A DNA stretch of 64,000 nt, taken from positions 992,001 to 1,056,000 of the forward strand of contig JABMLP010000014.1 in assembly GCA_013176395.1 (NCBI GenBank), read 5' to 3'. The notes beneath the pieces are model-generated. The model was not told the DNA's origin and made no database searches. It saw nothing but the letters and a program-made list of their open reading frames with translations. This stretch comes from Venturia oleaginea (lineage: Eukaryota; Ascomycota; Dothideomycetes; Venturiales; Venturiaceae). Within the stretch, counting starts at the first letter, position 1. Every line of letters starts with the position of its first letter. Both the position numbers and the translations under genes were made by a program. Of the stretch, positions 22,227 to 39,100 are shown piece by piece.

Positions 22227-22912
22227 AATAGGCATATCCAAGCAACCCGCTGCCTTGCGAGCTCCCGATAGAGAAGTCGGATCCTGCAATGCTTCTCCTG
22301 TCTGCAAAAGTGCTCGAAAGACGTTTGAATGAATTTACATGTCCTGTATTCGAGCTTCTGGAAAGATTCCTCGATATCGATGTTGTATCAATTCAACATG
22401 GACGAGCTTGAGGAACCTGGGAAGTATGATTAGCGTGCGGTAGTCTTCGGTGTTTCGTGTATTTGACGTGAATATCTCAGAATGCTAAACAGGCGTCAAG
22501 AGTTCAGACTTCCAACTGCGGCGACTAGTCTTCACTGGGTCCTCCCAACATAAACATCAAATCAAGACATTTGCGCGTTTTTCTTCGGGTGCATAGCCAT
22601 TCCAAGTAATCTGACTCGTGAAATTGAGGGATGAGGGCTATCCGGCCATGGCTATCTATCTGCCACGCCCATGCACCTCGAAATGAAAACCACGCCTTTT
22701 TCCAATGACAGCACTCTACGAAGCGAGTACTACTAATGCTTTGAACTGTCATTAACTAAGCCGCTATATTGCCTCTCCGTCCTACCATGAGGGCTGCAGC
22801 ACATGTCCATTCACTTTGTCATTTCGTTGCGCCATGGCTTGCGAGTAATAATTTCTCCTCATGTGCATTCACTCGAAGCGCTTGATACCGCACTTTTCAA
22901 AACGTTCTCACC
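22227..22912. other. Intergenic, no supported gene
   Basis: 3' flank of ddb1 and 5' flank of the SURNod19-like gene. No coding or structural signal was seen. Confidence 0.45.
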
Positions 22913-24328
22913 ATGAGACCCGACAGCTTACTAGCCCTTCTGCTGACTTTGGCCCCTGTGTCGACTGCAGCAGACTTTGGACGACATGACATTCAAAGGC
23001 GTCAAGGATGGGATCTCTTTGGCTCTGCCGCCGAAACCTTAGGCACCTTCCGAAGTATTGATGCTTCCCCGGCGCAGAAAGTACACCCGGCTGATCGAAC
23101 ATAGGCAAAGGTTACGGCAAAGTGCCAGATCCTCCTGGAGCCGCTCCGAGGAGGGTCGTGTTGGAGCCCGATTTCAAACCAGTCCCTGGAACGAGAAAGA
23201 TCAAGATCAGAAGTGGCCCGTATAAGGTTCCTAACATGGATGTCAAGTCGTTCAGCGGGCATGCTGGCATGCTTGAAGGCTATTACGACAAAGATGTGGA
23301 GAAGCCGTGTGAGAACTGTAACATTCTGCGACAAATTGGTGGTTTGGAATTTGCTAATGGTTCCAACGCAAATATCGATAGTGGCATGTGGTAGGTTCTA
23401 TAACTTCAGGACTGTCACATTGTTGCTGACAATCTTCAGGTTGCACCACATGGTCATGATGAACCAGGGCCCTCGTCGCTGGGATCCTGTGGGAGTAGAG
23501 AGCACAGTCTGCGTTCCCTTTGTGGTCTCTGGCACATCTCCATCCAAGGCAGAGCGATACTTCGTGACGGGAAACGAGCGAACGCCATTCACGTACTACA
23601 TTGAGGGCATAGAGAAAGCCGCTTATCACCTCGATCCAGGAGACAAGTTTGGTTTCATCCTTGAGCTCATGAACATGAACATGCAGGATGAGCTGGTTTA
23701 CAGTATGTTCCCTGCGCTCTCGATGAGCTCAGCTAACATCCTTCATAGTAACACAGACCTACGATATTCTGGATGGACCACTCCCAGCAGGCTGGAAAGA
23801 AACCAAGACCGTGTTCCTAGACGTGAAATCCTGCGGCACAAGTGAATCTTCCCCGCCTGCAGGCAAACAAAGTTTCCTACTCGAGTCGAAGCCCTGGACG
23901 CCAAACATCGAGGGCAAAATCCTCAGCGCTGGAGGCCACGTACATGACGGCGGCATGTATGTTGATCTGATCCCAAATGCAACTGATACGCTATGCCGCT
24001 CCACTGCCCGTTACTCCGAGAAGCCCGAGTATATCTGGCGCGGAACAACGATGGATGGCGAAAAGGTTGCAAGAGATCATATCTCCTCGATGGGAGGGTG
24101 CGAGACAAAGGAAATGGCGGGCAATGAAATGAAGCGCGATCAGAGTTGGGTTATCAAGGCACAATATGACTTCAATCAGAAGGCTGGGAATGAGGAAGGA
24201 GGCAAACCGGCGGAGGTCATGGGCATCGCGGTCGTTCTTGTCGCTGTCAAGCCGGGTATGTGAAAACTCATTTCTTCGGCAGCTTGCGTAGCTAATACTC
24301 TTCAGGTGTCCTCGAGCCCATTCGCTAA
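22913..24328 (+). CDS. Secreted SURNod19-like protein
   Basis: Model: exons 22913-23054, 23105-23390, 23440-23702, 23749-24255 and 24306-24328, 406 aa. A signal peptide (about 19 residues, ending STAAD) is followed by IKIRSGPYKVPNM, CENCNILRQIGGLE, the conserved WLHHMVMMNQG segment, ERYFVTGNERTPF, FILELMNMNMQ and ILSAGGHVHDGG. This block order matches my memory of the 'stress up-regulated Nod 19' family, known in plants and fungi and of unknown biochemistry. Conserved HH and HVHDGG histidines suggest metal binding, which is inference. Retaining the first intron (50 bp, gtattg...catag) gives a premature stop at 23102-23104, so the splice is needed. Confidence 0.75.
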
Positions 24329-24445
24329 CCGATGATTTTTTTAATCTTTCTCGTGGGACTTAATCTGCACCCCCTTTTGAGTAGTATATCATCGTACCCT
24401 TTCGTGCCACCATGACCTCTCTTGTGCCACATCAACTTCCCACAC

Positions 24446-25576
24446 TCAAATATCATAAATGTTCTCCAGGTATCCGTAGAACTCACCCAGCTTTATAGCC
24501 TCCTCCCACTCCCCCATCAGCGTCTCCTTCCTTGTCTGTCGGAAATGCTCTGTAGTGAGGCCATTCTGAATACCAACCATCAACCCATCCTTGCTCTCCT
24601 GCTCTGCCTCCTCCAGATAGCGATCAACAACCGGACCTACATTCTTACAGATATGGTACCAGAAGGCTCGAACGTCGACAGCACGGAGTGGCTTCTTATC
24701 CTCTCGGACCATGAAGAAACTTCCACAATCCTCGCCCCAAAGAGTTAGCCAGCCTCCAAAGGTCCGAGAATGGGGATGAAAGTCCCGAAAGAAGACGGGG
24801 CTCCAAGATTTATATCCGTCTTCTCCAAGATATTTGCGGAGTCGAAGGGGGATTCCGACGAGGTCCGTTGTGGGTGGGACGTCGCACATTCCCTCGTAGA
24901 AGATGGGATGCTGGATTGGTAGGTGGACTTCTTTGAGGTGTACTTTATCTCTTGGTTCTGTTAATGGGCATTTGACTGCCTGAACCCAATGGATGGAATG
25001 ATGGGGGTTATATATCGGTTTTTCGTTGAAGTGGCGCTTGATGAAGTGTTCGATCGTTCAGATGTAGGAAACACTTAGGTCTGCGAATCGTCGCGGAGTG
25101 CCATCTTGGAGAGTTTGGAGGCCATATGCAAGGACCGGGCCTCTCCAGTAGACCCCTGGAATGCCCCGAGCGAGACACTCATTGATGTCGATGTCTTGCC
25201 GACCTGTCTCCGTGGTATATCGTACCCGAATTTTGAGATTGCGTGGCAATTCGACGGCAGGCGAGTATCCGTAATCATGTGAGATGTCGACGAAGTTTGT
25301 GACATCAAGGGGGATATGCCGATTGATTGGGAGATCGAGTCCAGTCTCGGTAGGTTTCCAGCAGAATTCAGGTGTTCCGTCGAACAACACGGCGCGAACG
25401 TGCTTCGATGAACGAGGATTTGTTGTATCGAAGTCGGTCATCTTGGTGCATAGGGGATCATGAAGCTCGGAAGCCTCATCGCGACAAGTGGCAGAGCAGT
25501 AGCTCTCACCGCATTGATCCTCGCAGACGAATCGGGCGACATTGTCGCAGCTTGGGGCATCGCAAAGAATGGCCAT
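24446..25576 (-). pseudogene. MYND-type zinc-finger protein with one in-frame TGA
   Basis: Reading from ATG at 25576, an N-terminal MYND-like finger is visible in the first 40 residues (CDAPSC...CEDQCGESYCSATC...HDPLC). A uniform reading frame of about 376 codons then runs to the stop at 24446. The one interruption is TGA at 25058-25060, after FADLSVSYI. The frame after it is fully open and protein-like (TIEHFIKRHFNEKP, CDVPPTTDLVGIPLRLRKYL, LTLWGEDCGSFFMVREDKK, EWEEAIKLGEFYGYLENI). A CGA-to-TGA transition would explain it. It could be a truncated allele, a pseudogene, readthrough or a sequence error. Proteins of this type with an N-terminal MYND finger and a large unknown domain are common in filamentous fungi. 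Confidence 0.7.
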
Positions 25577-25645
25577 TGTATATATTTGTATGAGGAATTG
25601 AGTCGAGAGAGGGGATTGGCTGATAATTCTGCTACAAAGTAACAT

Positions 25646-29757
<4,112 letters not shown>

Positions 29758-30000
29758 TGTGGAGAGTTGGGTTGTGGTGTCGTGAAGAGGTGGGCTGGTC
29801 GCTGGCTGGTCGCTGGCTGGCGACAGAGGGGAAAACAATTGGGACAGGAGTTTCTCTCAACAACACGAAAACGACGCCAGACGCGCCGAAAGACGCGGGC
29901 GCTCGGATCACTTTTAGATTGGCTGACAAAGATTGAATGTCGGTCCGATTTCATCAACCCCAGGGCGTCCTTTGATCCTTTCTCATCCCCATCATCAACA

Positions 30001-31640
30001 ATGCCTCCCAATCATCATCAATTGTGCGACACATGCAAGGACCGCCGGCACAAGACGCAACAGCCTGTCATCCCCGAAATCAAACCCGAGGAGCCCAAGG
30101 GAACCCAACAAACTCCCACCGCAGCATTGACAGGAAGAGACTTCACCTCCAATCTTCCAGATGAGCTGCTCGTTGATATCCTGGACATAGCAGCGTGGTC
30201 TTCATCTGCCAGAGAAATCACCAACTACGAACATGTTCTAGCGCTCGGAAAGGTTTGTCGACGCTTCAATCGTCTCGTGCAGCCTATGCTTTAATAGAAA
30301 ATTCGCTTCGGGTGCAGCTTCATACCACCATGCCTCCAGACCCAATATTTCCACAGAACGTTGGAACAGAATCCAGCACTTAGACGCCACTGCAAAGAAT
30401 TGACCATTTACGTCCCTGAGTGCCGCAATGTTTATACGGTGGAAGAATACCATCTGGCCAACAAGATCCTGGCTCGACTCCCAAATGTCACATCGTTGGC
30501 AATTCAAGGTGCCTTCTGCCACGACAATGGTCCACCTCTCTGGGAAATGATCAAACTGGCCGTCAAGCACATGCTTTGATAAAACACATCTCGCTTCTTC
30601 GAGAAACCTTCAGCAACGACTTGATGATAGCGGATATCATCAATCTTCTCAATCTTACCCATTTGAGGTCACTGGAGCTGCAGTGCCTTTCTATGCTTCC
30701 CGACGGTGACTATGCTGAAGTTCCACACGTTCAAGTAAGCTCATTATGATTTCACTATCCCATAATTCCATCGCAAAGTGCAGGATCTGATTGGGTTGAG
30801 TCAAGAAGAAAAGGTTACTACCATAGCTTACCTTGTATTTGATCCCCTCCAATTATTACTGAGCATTCCTTCGTGGCAATCGAGATTAATCTGATAATAC
30901 CGAACTCAATCCTGAGATTGATCATCGTAACTCTATTAAAATTCTGCCAGCGAGTATTGCTAAACATTGTGACAGGGGTATGAGAGGACGGCATCCTTCA
31001 CGACTCTCACCATCGATGAATATTGGGCGCATGTTCATTGTCTCTCCCAGCTCGTGACCTGGCCAAAGGCACTGGAGCATTTTGCCTTTGAAATGGGAGA
31101 TTGGAGAAAAAGATTTGAGCTGCAGCACATGCACTCTCTATTGTCACTGCACAAATCAACACTGAAGAGTATCATCATCGGCAATCTTTGTTCTGACCTC
31201 GGCCACCGGACATTTGACGCCACTTCGTTTCTGGAGTTAACCACGCTAGGTCTTCATTGTTGGGACTTTGTATGCACACCTGAAATCGCTTGCTCGACAG
31301 TCCTAGCGCCAAAATTGCACACCTTCATCCTCGACCTCAACGATATTGGTGGGGTAAGCGAATCGTTTATGTTTAGAGAGTTTTATACCAATTGGATATA
31401 TAAATTCGGAGAGCTGGCAGCAGCAAAAAAGTCCATGCTTGAGACCATCGGAATCAAGTTCAACCCTTCCCCAAGAGGGATTCCGACCACACGAGCGCAG
31501 GTCAAACAGTCTGGATATCTTGGGATTCCATGGAAGATTTGAAACTCAAGCTGGCGCCGTTGGGGGGGGCTCTGGAATGGTCGCCACCGCCCTTTCAGTA
31601 AAGAAGATTTGGAGAGACGAATTGATCAGAATGAGGAACG
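30001..31640 (+). pseudogene. F-box/LRR-like gene, broken by stops and frame shifts
   Basis: ATG at 30001 opens a protein with an N-terminal CDTC pair, then a classic fungal F-box start NLPDELLVDILDIAAW and KVCRRFNRLVQPML. Two adjacent stops (TAA TAG, 30292-30297) interrupt exactly where family members continue 'YR.irf'. The same frame then goes on with KIRFGCSF ... RHCKELTIYV ... NKILARLPNVTSLAIQGAF to 30577. The next frame carries LTHLRSLELQCL with a plausible intron donor at 30736. Another carries KALEHFAFEMGDWRKRF and LHTFILDLNDIGG to about 31540, and WDSMEDLKLKLAPLG. A 45-bp GT-AG intron could remove the first stops, but it would also delete conserved F-box residues. I favour a pseudogene. 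Confidence 0.6.
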
Positions 31641-33204
31641 GGGGGAGACTTTGTAGTCCGGTGGAGAGGACTTGGCATGAGTCCACGATGTTGTAGGTCC
31701 TCATCAACAGGCCGAGTTTCCTCTTACACATGGTCAGCTCAATGTAGATGTGTGAGATAATCGGAGAGGCGAGAGAAGTATGTGAAATGTCATATTTGCC
31801 TGTGAAAGCAAAAATTTAGCACGTGCTTACCATGCCCGTCCAACTCCATGGCTCTGCGTGCTCCAGCCGCAGCGACACGCTCGCTAAGCGCTTTGTCCGT
31901 GATGGATTTTGGAGCCAAGCAAGTGAGTAGCATCCACTTGAGTTGTGTCCACGAGTCCACGAGTTTCCACCATAGCATCTTGCACGTCCCAGTAATCCAT
32001 GGGGGTTCTTGTCCAAGAACCGGTCGCTAGGACGATATATTCAGATGCTCAATGTTCCAAGTGCACCATGTGAGGATGGAGATAGCATTCCATGTAATGA
32101 TGACGCTTCACGCGTGTCTGGGCCGGACACGATCATCTATTTGGACAAGAGAAGGCAGAGAAGGAGAAGGTAAAGCAACGGGGCGCGTATCGAAGCTGCT
32201 GTGCAGGTCATTCTGTTGACGGTCCGAAAGGGAGTTGGATTGAGTTGTGTCTGGAAAGTTGGGCAGAAGATGTGTCCCAAAGACGCAGCCAAGTCGATGC
32301 CTCTCCATGGTGAGCAGTTTCGTCCTCGATATGGTGTGCTGGTTGATTTCGAGTTGCTCTGGTTGGTGGATGTTGTGGCGTGGCTGAATTAGAGGTGCCT
32401 GAATAGGTGCCTAGCTTCATTTTGCCGTGCTAAAACACATACTCTGAATACTTCAGTTCCCTGTCCTCGACATAAACCTCGTTCTCTTCGGCCGAATTTC
32501 AAAAACAACTGTTCCAAGAGACACTGACCTTCTTTCTGTTTGATCAAGCTCCATCCGTAAATCTCCATGAAACAATGACCTCTGTAGCAACATCTTGCTG
32601 ATTGAATTATCTCGAGATACAGTTTTAACTGCAGTACGACCCACGATATCAAAGTCAACCATAATTCCTTCCCAACAGCATCGACAAGGACGACAATCAC
32701 CCAAAAGGTGTGTCGTCGAAAGGCCACGACTCGGAGTTGCGTAAGCTTAATCCCGAATATTAGATTGGCACCAGGCTGAGATACCAAGAGTCTTTCTTAT
32801 TCGATAGATCAAGATTGAGATGACACGTCTTTTGACCGGAATTGAGCCCGGGGATTATCGTGGTACGAGGAACGACTTGACCAGGTAACTTAAGCGAAGG
32901 CTGACAGCGGTTGTCATCCACGTTGCCTACTTCTATACAAAACATGAACTGCATGTAGATATCATAAAACTGACGACCTTGACAGCCACCAGAAACCCGC
33001 CCATTCTTCTGCTGCTCAAAGCCACCAAAATAATCCGTCCCTGTCTCCGTCCGGAATCTGCCGGGGGAAAAAGCCCGCGGACGATCACCATATTTACACG
33101 CCATACCAAGAACACAATAAATTAAATACTCGTCGCTTAAACCTAAAGGGAAAACGACTGTGTTTCAAGCTCCATTAAACACCTCCATTCTTCTTCCTCT
33201 CACA
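31641..33204. other. No supported gene
   Basis: Minus-strand frames at 32389-32787 and 32760-33104 are open by 115-132 codons, but they overlap, lack recognisable domains and have no convincing splice link. I do not call them. Confidence 0.35.
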
Positions 33205-33212
33205 TATATAAG
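33205..33212 (+). promoter_or_regulatory. TATA box of the small secreted peptide gene
   Basis: TATATAAG, 86 bp upstream of the ATG at 33298. It is followed by a pyrimidine/adenine-rich leader typical of highly expressed small fungal secreted proteins. Confidence 0.5.
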
Positions 33213-33297
33213 CTCTCTCCATTCTTCGACAACCTCCATCCTCAATCTACACTCCTTCACCGCACTCATTCATTCGAACCAAACGCCAACCACCAAG

Positions 33298-33584
33298 ATG
33301 CAATTTACAACCCTAACAATCTTTACCCTCCTCTCCCTCGCCATGGCCGCCCCATCCGAGGGCCTGGCCAAGCGCCAAGGAAAAGCACAAACCTGCCAAA
33401 ACGCAAGCCAATGTGCTGCTTTCTGCGGCCGGAGCAAACCTTTCTGTGACCAATCTGTTTTCGGGTACACTGCCTATGTTTCCTACCTATCCCCTCCATC
33501 CGTGTCCTCCATAATTTGGGAAGAATATGTTACTGACGATACGCTCCGTGTTTTAGGGACAAGCGATGTGCCTGTGGACCATAA
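33298..33584 (+). CDS. Small secreted six-cysteine peptide, defensin-like (CSalphabeta spacing)
   Basis: Model: exon 1 33298-33464, a 92-bp intron (gtacac...ttttag) and exon 2 33557-33584; 64 aa. Residues 1 to about 18 form a signal peptide, followed by a short propeptide ending at a Lys-Arg Kex2 site. The mature part, about 36 residues, has exactly six cysteines spaced C-x5-C-x3-C-x6-C-x9-C-x1-C. C-x3-C combined with a terminal C-x-C is the hallmark of the cysteine-stabilised alpha/beta fold of defensins. The second exon supplies the last C-x-C, so correct splicing is essential; intron read-through would lose it. The role (antimicrobial, interaction or signalling peptide) is unknown. The family assignment rests only on cysteine spacing. 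Confidence 0.68.
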
Positions 33585-35277
33585 ACGATGTTTCTATATT
33601 AGGTGGCTAGAGGGAGGGGGCGAGGAGGGGGTATGGAAGGGAAGAAAGTATGGCAGGGGGAAGGTTTCAATCAAGAATTGGATTACCAACATTGTCAATT
33701 CTTCTCGTTACAATTAAATCTTTTCAGACGAAAATGTCGTGTCAACCGTTTTCTAATTCGAGAACTAACTATAAACCCTCCATTAGGTGGGAAGAGGTCA
33801 TCCTAACCCGGGCACCTAACAGTCACCACGCTCTTTTTGGTATCTCATATCATCGAGAGCTCCTCGTCCAACTTCCAACTTTCAACTCTCTATCATATCT
33901 TCTGTAATAGTCTCAACTTACTATTCCACACCGCCAAAACAGGTCCCACAATGCCCATGAATTCCCGTTCTCACATCCACAAGTTTGCCATCCAGCAACT
34001 ATAATGCCACCCAGGTGTCGTCAAAACCTCGACGAGGTAGTGTACATACGACATCTTCTACTTTAGCCAAACTCTCCATCCGCTCGGTATAACCATCGCC
34101 TAGATCTAAGTCGTAGCTCCAAACCCGCCCTTCAACTACCTCACAGCCATCAATTCCACAAACCACACATACACAAAATCACATGTAGCGATTTAATCCT
34201 CCAAGTGACGAAATAGAAAGACTCATCCCATTTCTATCCTAACAAATGACCTTTCCGTATTAAATAGTTAGTTTTAAGAGCGATGTACACGAATATAGCA
34301 AATCTTAGCAATATATAGAGCGTTTAATCGATATACATACATAGTGAAATCCATCTATCTACCAGAGATTCCTCAATCCATATTTGGTAAGATAGTAGAT
34401 GGAGTAGGGGCTTCCTATACCAACTATACTACTTTTACTATACCAAATACCAAAATCCCCCTCGTGTATTAGAAAGCAGCCTTTCCAAATCAACGGTAAA
34501 AAATCTTATAAGAAACGGGATCATCTATTCCCCAAGTAGAATGTCTTTCTTGGAGTTATTACTATGGTATAATTTTTACCCATGTTGATGTATGTATGGT
34601 GTGTAGGGCGTGGGACTTGACAATCCATGCCATCGTTATCAAGTAATCTGATGAAGATACAACGGCCAAGGGATCCGCTACAGGAATCGAGGGATCTAAA
34701 ACCCAAAAACTCAACAACCGTCTAGACAACTAAGACTGGTTGTCCGTTACGTCGTACGCCGTACAAATACAACACAGTATAGAATACCTTCGAAGCACAG
34801 ACTCGTGGATGTCTTGGTTTAAATGAATAAATGTATGGACGAAGATAAGAAATAAAGATGACTTACCTTGAACTAGCAAGTGTGAACGAAAAAACCCCCC
34901 AAAAAAACCTCCAGACCAAAACTCCAATTACATCGAGCCTTATGAAAGAAGAGGATTCGATGGCTTTGTGTATTACATCCATTACGCCTAAAAACAGGGT
35001 ATCAACTGATAACAATCAGCAGCAAGAAAAAAAATCTACCGCCCATATAGCGATCAATCGGCCTTTGATACAGTGTGAAAACCTTGGTCGACCCCAAGGA
35101 TTCGCATAGCCAGTAGAATGGCATAAGCCACGACCCATCCAAGGTCAGATATGCATCCGAAACTCCATGATATCAGCATGCCATAACGCCATCATTTTAT
35201 CACACAGTCTCCAAATCCAGCGTCCACCAACATCATCCAGTCAGCAACGTCGCTCATCTCAACCAGCATAGCATCAT
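33585..35277. other. Gene-free A+T-rich stretch
   Basis: 3' flank of the peptide gene and of the SNF2 gene. It is rich in poly-A and TA-rich runs around 34260-34450. No coding signal. Confidence 0.45.
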
Positions 35278-38200
35278 TTACTGGCCATGGAAAGAAGTAC
35301 GACCCTTTTTCTTGCTACCACCATCAACTTCATCGATTTCGTCAACCAGCTCCACGAAAGTTCGCTTACTACCAGAACTCATCCGGTCAACCTTCTTCTT
35401 GCTCTTCTTCACCCCATTCGGAGTCAATCTAGTCTTGTCAATCTTCATCATCGCGCTAAACGCATCCTCTCTCTTCAATCCAACATCCAAATCCTCAACC
35501 TTCGGCATCACAAGCGTCGGTACACCAAAGTCCGCAGGCGTCGAGACCTCAGAGTTATAACTTCCCGTTGGCGCATCCGTAAGACCGGGGATATCATCGA
35601 CTTTTCCTTCTTCGAGAAGTTTGTCGGCGAGTTGCTTTTTGTGCCATGCTGTCGACATGGCAAAAGATTCATGGAGCTCCTCGGCTGCGTTGCAATCCGC
35701 GCAGACGATGTAGTAAGCTTGCTCCACGGCCGGAAAGTCAAGGACTTCGTATTCGTCAAGAGTGTCACCGAGGAGTGTGGTGTTGTCCCAGTCGAGACAA
35801 TCTTCGCAGTATCCGTGCTCGCACCAGCGGCATCTGAGAATTTTGTTAGTGCTTGTGAAAAGAGACAGGAAATGGATCAGATACTTACCGGTAGATCATG
35901 TCACCTACCTCACCAGACTTCTTGCTGCAGTCGTGGCAGTTGTGTTGAGGGCAGTAGTAGTTCCAGGCTTTTAGAGCAGCTTTGCCTGCCGCTGCGCCGA
36001 GACAACTGGGGTGGAAGCTGCGAGGACAGCCGTTGCATATTACGATATCTCCACCGTCATGACAAATCTGGCACCACTCCTGGTTGACAACTACAGCCTT
36101 CTTAGCTCTTTTTGGCTTAGCAAGACTAGGATCTTTGCCAGCGAGAGTTGCAACTGCTTCCCATTGACCATTGCCAACTGTGTCCTTGCTGACAGCATAT
36201 CCATCGATCATGACGGTGGTGTTCTTGCCCTTTCGACGATCCTCCCTTGAGACACCCTCCAAGATGAGAGACTCCTCCTGTTTGCCCTTCCGCTCGAAGC
36301 GTTGACCATCGAAGACTGCGCATTCGACTTTTTCCATCGCTGACAGCCACTTGTCCTCGTCGGCATCTTCAGCGCCATCAAGAGCTTCAGCAGATTTGTC
36401 CTGCGTATTCTGCAAAAGTGTAGCCATATCCCAGGAAGCCATCTCTTGCAAGTCGATCTGCTTGTGAACGAGAGTCTGCGCGCCACGACGGAGCAAACTC
36501 TTCAGCTGACTGAAATTGCCGAGAACAGCATTTTGCTCTTCAGCTTCAGCCTTTGCGTCGGTCTTTGTGTGTGAGCTGGTCTCGTGAGCGGACTGCATAG
36601 AGTCGGTAATGCGCACGGAGAGATACAGTTTCTTCGAAATGCGGCCAAGCATTTGCTCTTCAACGGTGCCTTGGGTACAGAGCTTGTAAATGGTTACGGG
36701 TTTGGTCTGGCCGATACGATGGCAGCGGGCTTCGGCCTGGAGGTCAACTTGAGGATTCCAGTCTTCATCCAGGAAAACTGCTTCAGTGGCGGCAGTAAGA
36801 TTCAGTCCCAAACCTCCAGCCTTAGTCGAGATCAGCATGACCTTGATTTCAGAGTCCATATCTTGAAACAGACGAATGTGGAGATTGCGGCGAGCGCGCT
36901 TGGTCTGCCCATCGAGACGCAAATGCTTGAACTCGGTACCGTACTGACTCACGTTTGTAAGTAGATCCTCGGTCCAGTCCAATACGCTGGTGAAGTTTGA
37001 GAATATGAGGATCTTCTTCTTTTGCTTCAAAACAAGCTCTTTCAAGATGGTCTCCAGTGCCATGAACTTTCCGGAGGCCTGAGTGATATGATCGCCGATG
37101 AAACTAGGGTTGGGAGCAGCATCTGGAATCAGATATGGGTGGGTGCAACACTTGCGCAGCTGCATCACCAAGTTCAGTAGTCTCTGCCACTCCGACTTGT
37201 TTGCACCCTTGGGCGCACCCGGAGTCTCGGTTCCCATCTGCCAGAAGCTGGAATCTACTCCTGCGTCATCAGCAGTGTCCATGGACATAGGCGTCCCAGG
37301 AGCCGCGGAGGATGGAGTTAGCCCAGGTTCTGGTGTGGCCTCGCGGATTGCGACCTTTTCCTTTTCGGTTGCGCCTTTGAAGACCTCTTCAAGCACAGTC
37401 TCGGATTGCTTGGTGAGGAGACGGGTATACCATTGCTTTTGTAGAGGGGTTAATGGCAGGAATAGTCGCACCTCGGTCTTAGTCGGCAGATTCAGATCAA
37501 CGCCTGGGCTGTTTTTCATTCTGCGGAGCATAAGTAATTCGAGCAGGTGGCGTGCGTGATCCATCACACCTTTGTTGACCATCCCACGAGTGAGATTGAA
37601 AGATTTTGTGAATAAATCCTTTGTGTTGGCTGGGAAAACGTTTGGAAGCAGCCAGTGTAGGAGACTCCACATCTCCCCAAGATTGTTCTGGAGAGGGGTG
37701 CCGGTCAAAAGTAGGCGGTACTCGGCCTTGATTCCCTGTAATGATTTGGATACGTCGGTCTCGCTGTTCTTGATCTTATGTCCTTCATCGAGCACAAGAT
37801 ATCGCCAGACGAAAGCGCTTTTGAACCAGGCTACCTCAGCACGATAGGCCTCGTATGTAGTAACGATAATGTCAAAGGGGCCGTCTGTGCCAATGTCTGA
37901 CGTGAGTGTGACGATGTTGCCCATCTTCTTCTTTGCGCGCGCAGATACTGCTGTCGGGCGTGCAACGTTTTTCATCGCAGCACGCTCGGCGGCTGGGCCG
38001 TGGAATCTCAGGACTTTCAGGCCGGGTGTAAACTTTCGTGCCTCAGCAACCCAGTTGGAGAGAACGCTGAGAGGGCATACGACAAGAAATGGACGAGCTT
38101 CGCCTGCGAGGCCGTTTTTGGCGTCTTCGTGTTTGATGAATTGGAAAAGAGACAAAGTCTGCAACGTCTTCCCGAGTCCCATCTCGTCACCGAGAATGCC

Positions 38201-39100
38201 CGACATACCGTTTCGGTACAGATGGACAAGAAATTCGAGGCCACGCAATTGGTAAGGCTTCACAGTCGCGTTGATTCCTTTGGGTTGCTTGGTGATAGTT
38301 TGGTAAGGAGCGAATACCGGTGCCTGGTCAGACGAATGTGCAGCCTCTAGCTTCTGGATAGTGGGTTAGTCAATTCTGTGTGATTCGATTTGGAAGTTCT
38401 CGAGTTCGAAGATGCAGCATCGAATTGAAATATGCAGCCAACGCAAGAGAGTCGATGAACCCACCTGGATGTAACTGTTGTCTTGCAGTAAAGGAGTGAA
38501 AAAGTGGTTATGAGCGAGTAAGAATCGGTCTTGTTGGAGCCTCGTTCCATGCTCGATATCGTTGCGCAACTTCGCACGAGCTGTCATAGCTGCGCGGCGG
38601 GCATCCTTGTTGGCTGGCTGGGAAGGCGCTTGCCTTTTGCTTTTCTTCTTCTTCTTAAAGATGATTTGACCTGAAGTCGGCACGGCCTTGAGAAGTGAGC
38701 GAGGGCGCATACTGCGTCCACCTTGGATGGAGCGGTTCTCTGGCAAGGGGGAAGCAGGCTCTTCTTCCTCCTCGTCCTCGGATTCCTCTTCATCGTCGTT
38801 TGATTTTCTCAGGCGTCGATTACCGAAATCACGCTTTACTTTGTCAGGGCTTCCAAAAGCACTGGCGTCTGAAGGCGAAGAAGGCGAAGGCGAAGGCGAA
38901 GGCGAAGGCGAATCATCTGAATGGTCAGAGATCACATAGCTGACAGGCGCGGCGCGAGTACGGAGATCACGCTCGGCCGAGGACATTTTTCGAGCCTGGG
39001 TGACGGCGGTCGGCGATTGTTGCGGCTTGAAAGAAGTGAGAAGGCTTGAGGCAGTGAGTTTCGGACGGAGGGACCGAGGAGTGCGAGTCGACGCAGCCAT
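35278..39100 (-). CDS. SNF2-family chromatin remodeller with C-terminal PHD finger
   Basis: Model: exon 1 39100-38465, exon 2 38353-35889 and exon 3 35833-35278; introns are 111 and 55 bp; 1218 aa. The N-terminus is disordered and charged. The ATPase starts near residue 244 (KPYQLRGLEFLVHLY), with Walker A DEMGLGKT (about 268), the DEGH box, LTGTPLQNNL, and helicase C motifs STKAGGLGLNL and EARCHRIGQTKPV. After residue about 990 comes a Cys/His-rich PHD-type module (CQICHDGGDIVICNGCPRSF, then CPQHNCHDC, CRWCEHGYCEDC, CADC), which spans the last intron. The tail is Lys-rich. The ISWI/CHD-like ATPase with a downstream PHD suggests nucleosome remodelling at marked chromatin. It is head-to-head with Clr2. 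Confidence 0.9.

Noticed and set aside
32389..33104. Two overlapping minus-strand ORFs of 115-132 codons
   Set aside because: They overlap in different frames, have no domain and no convincing intron linking them.
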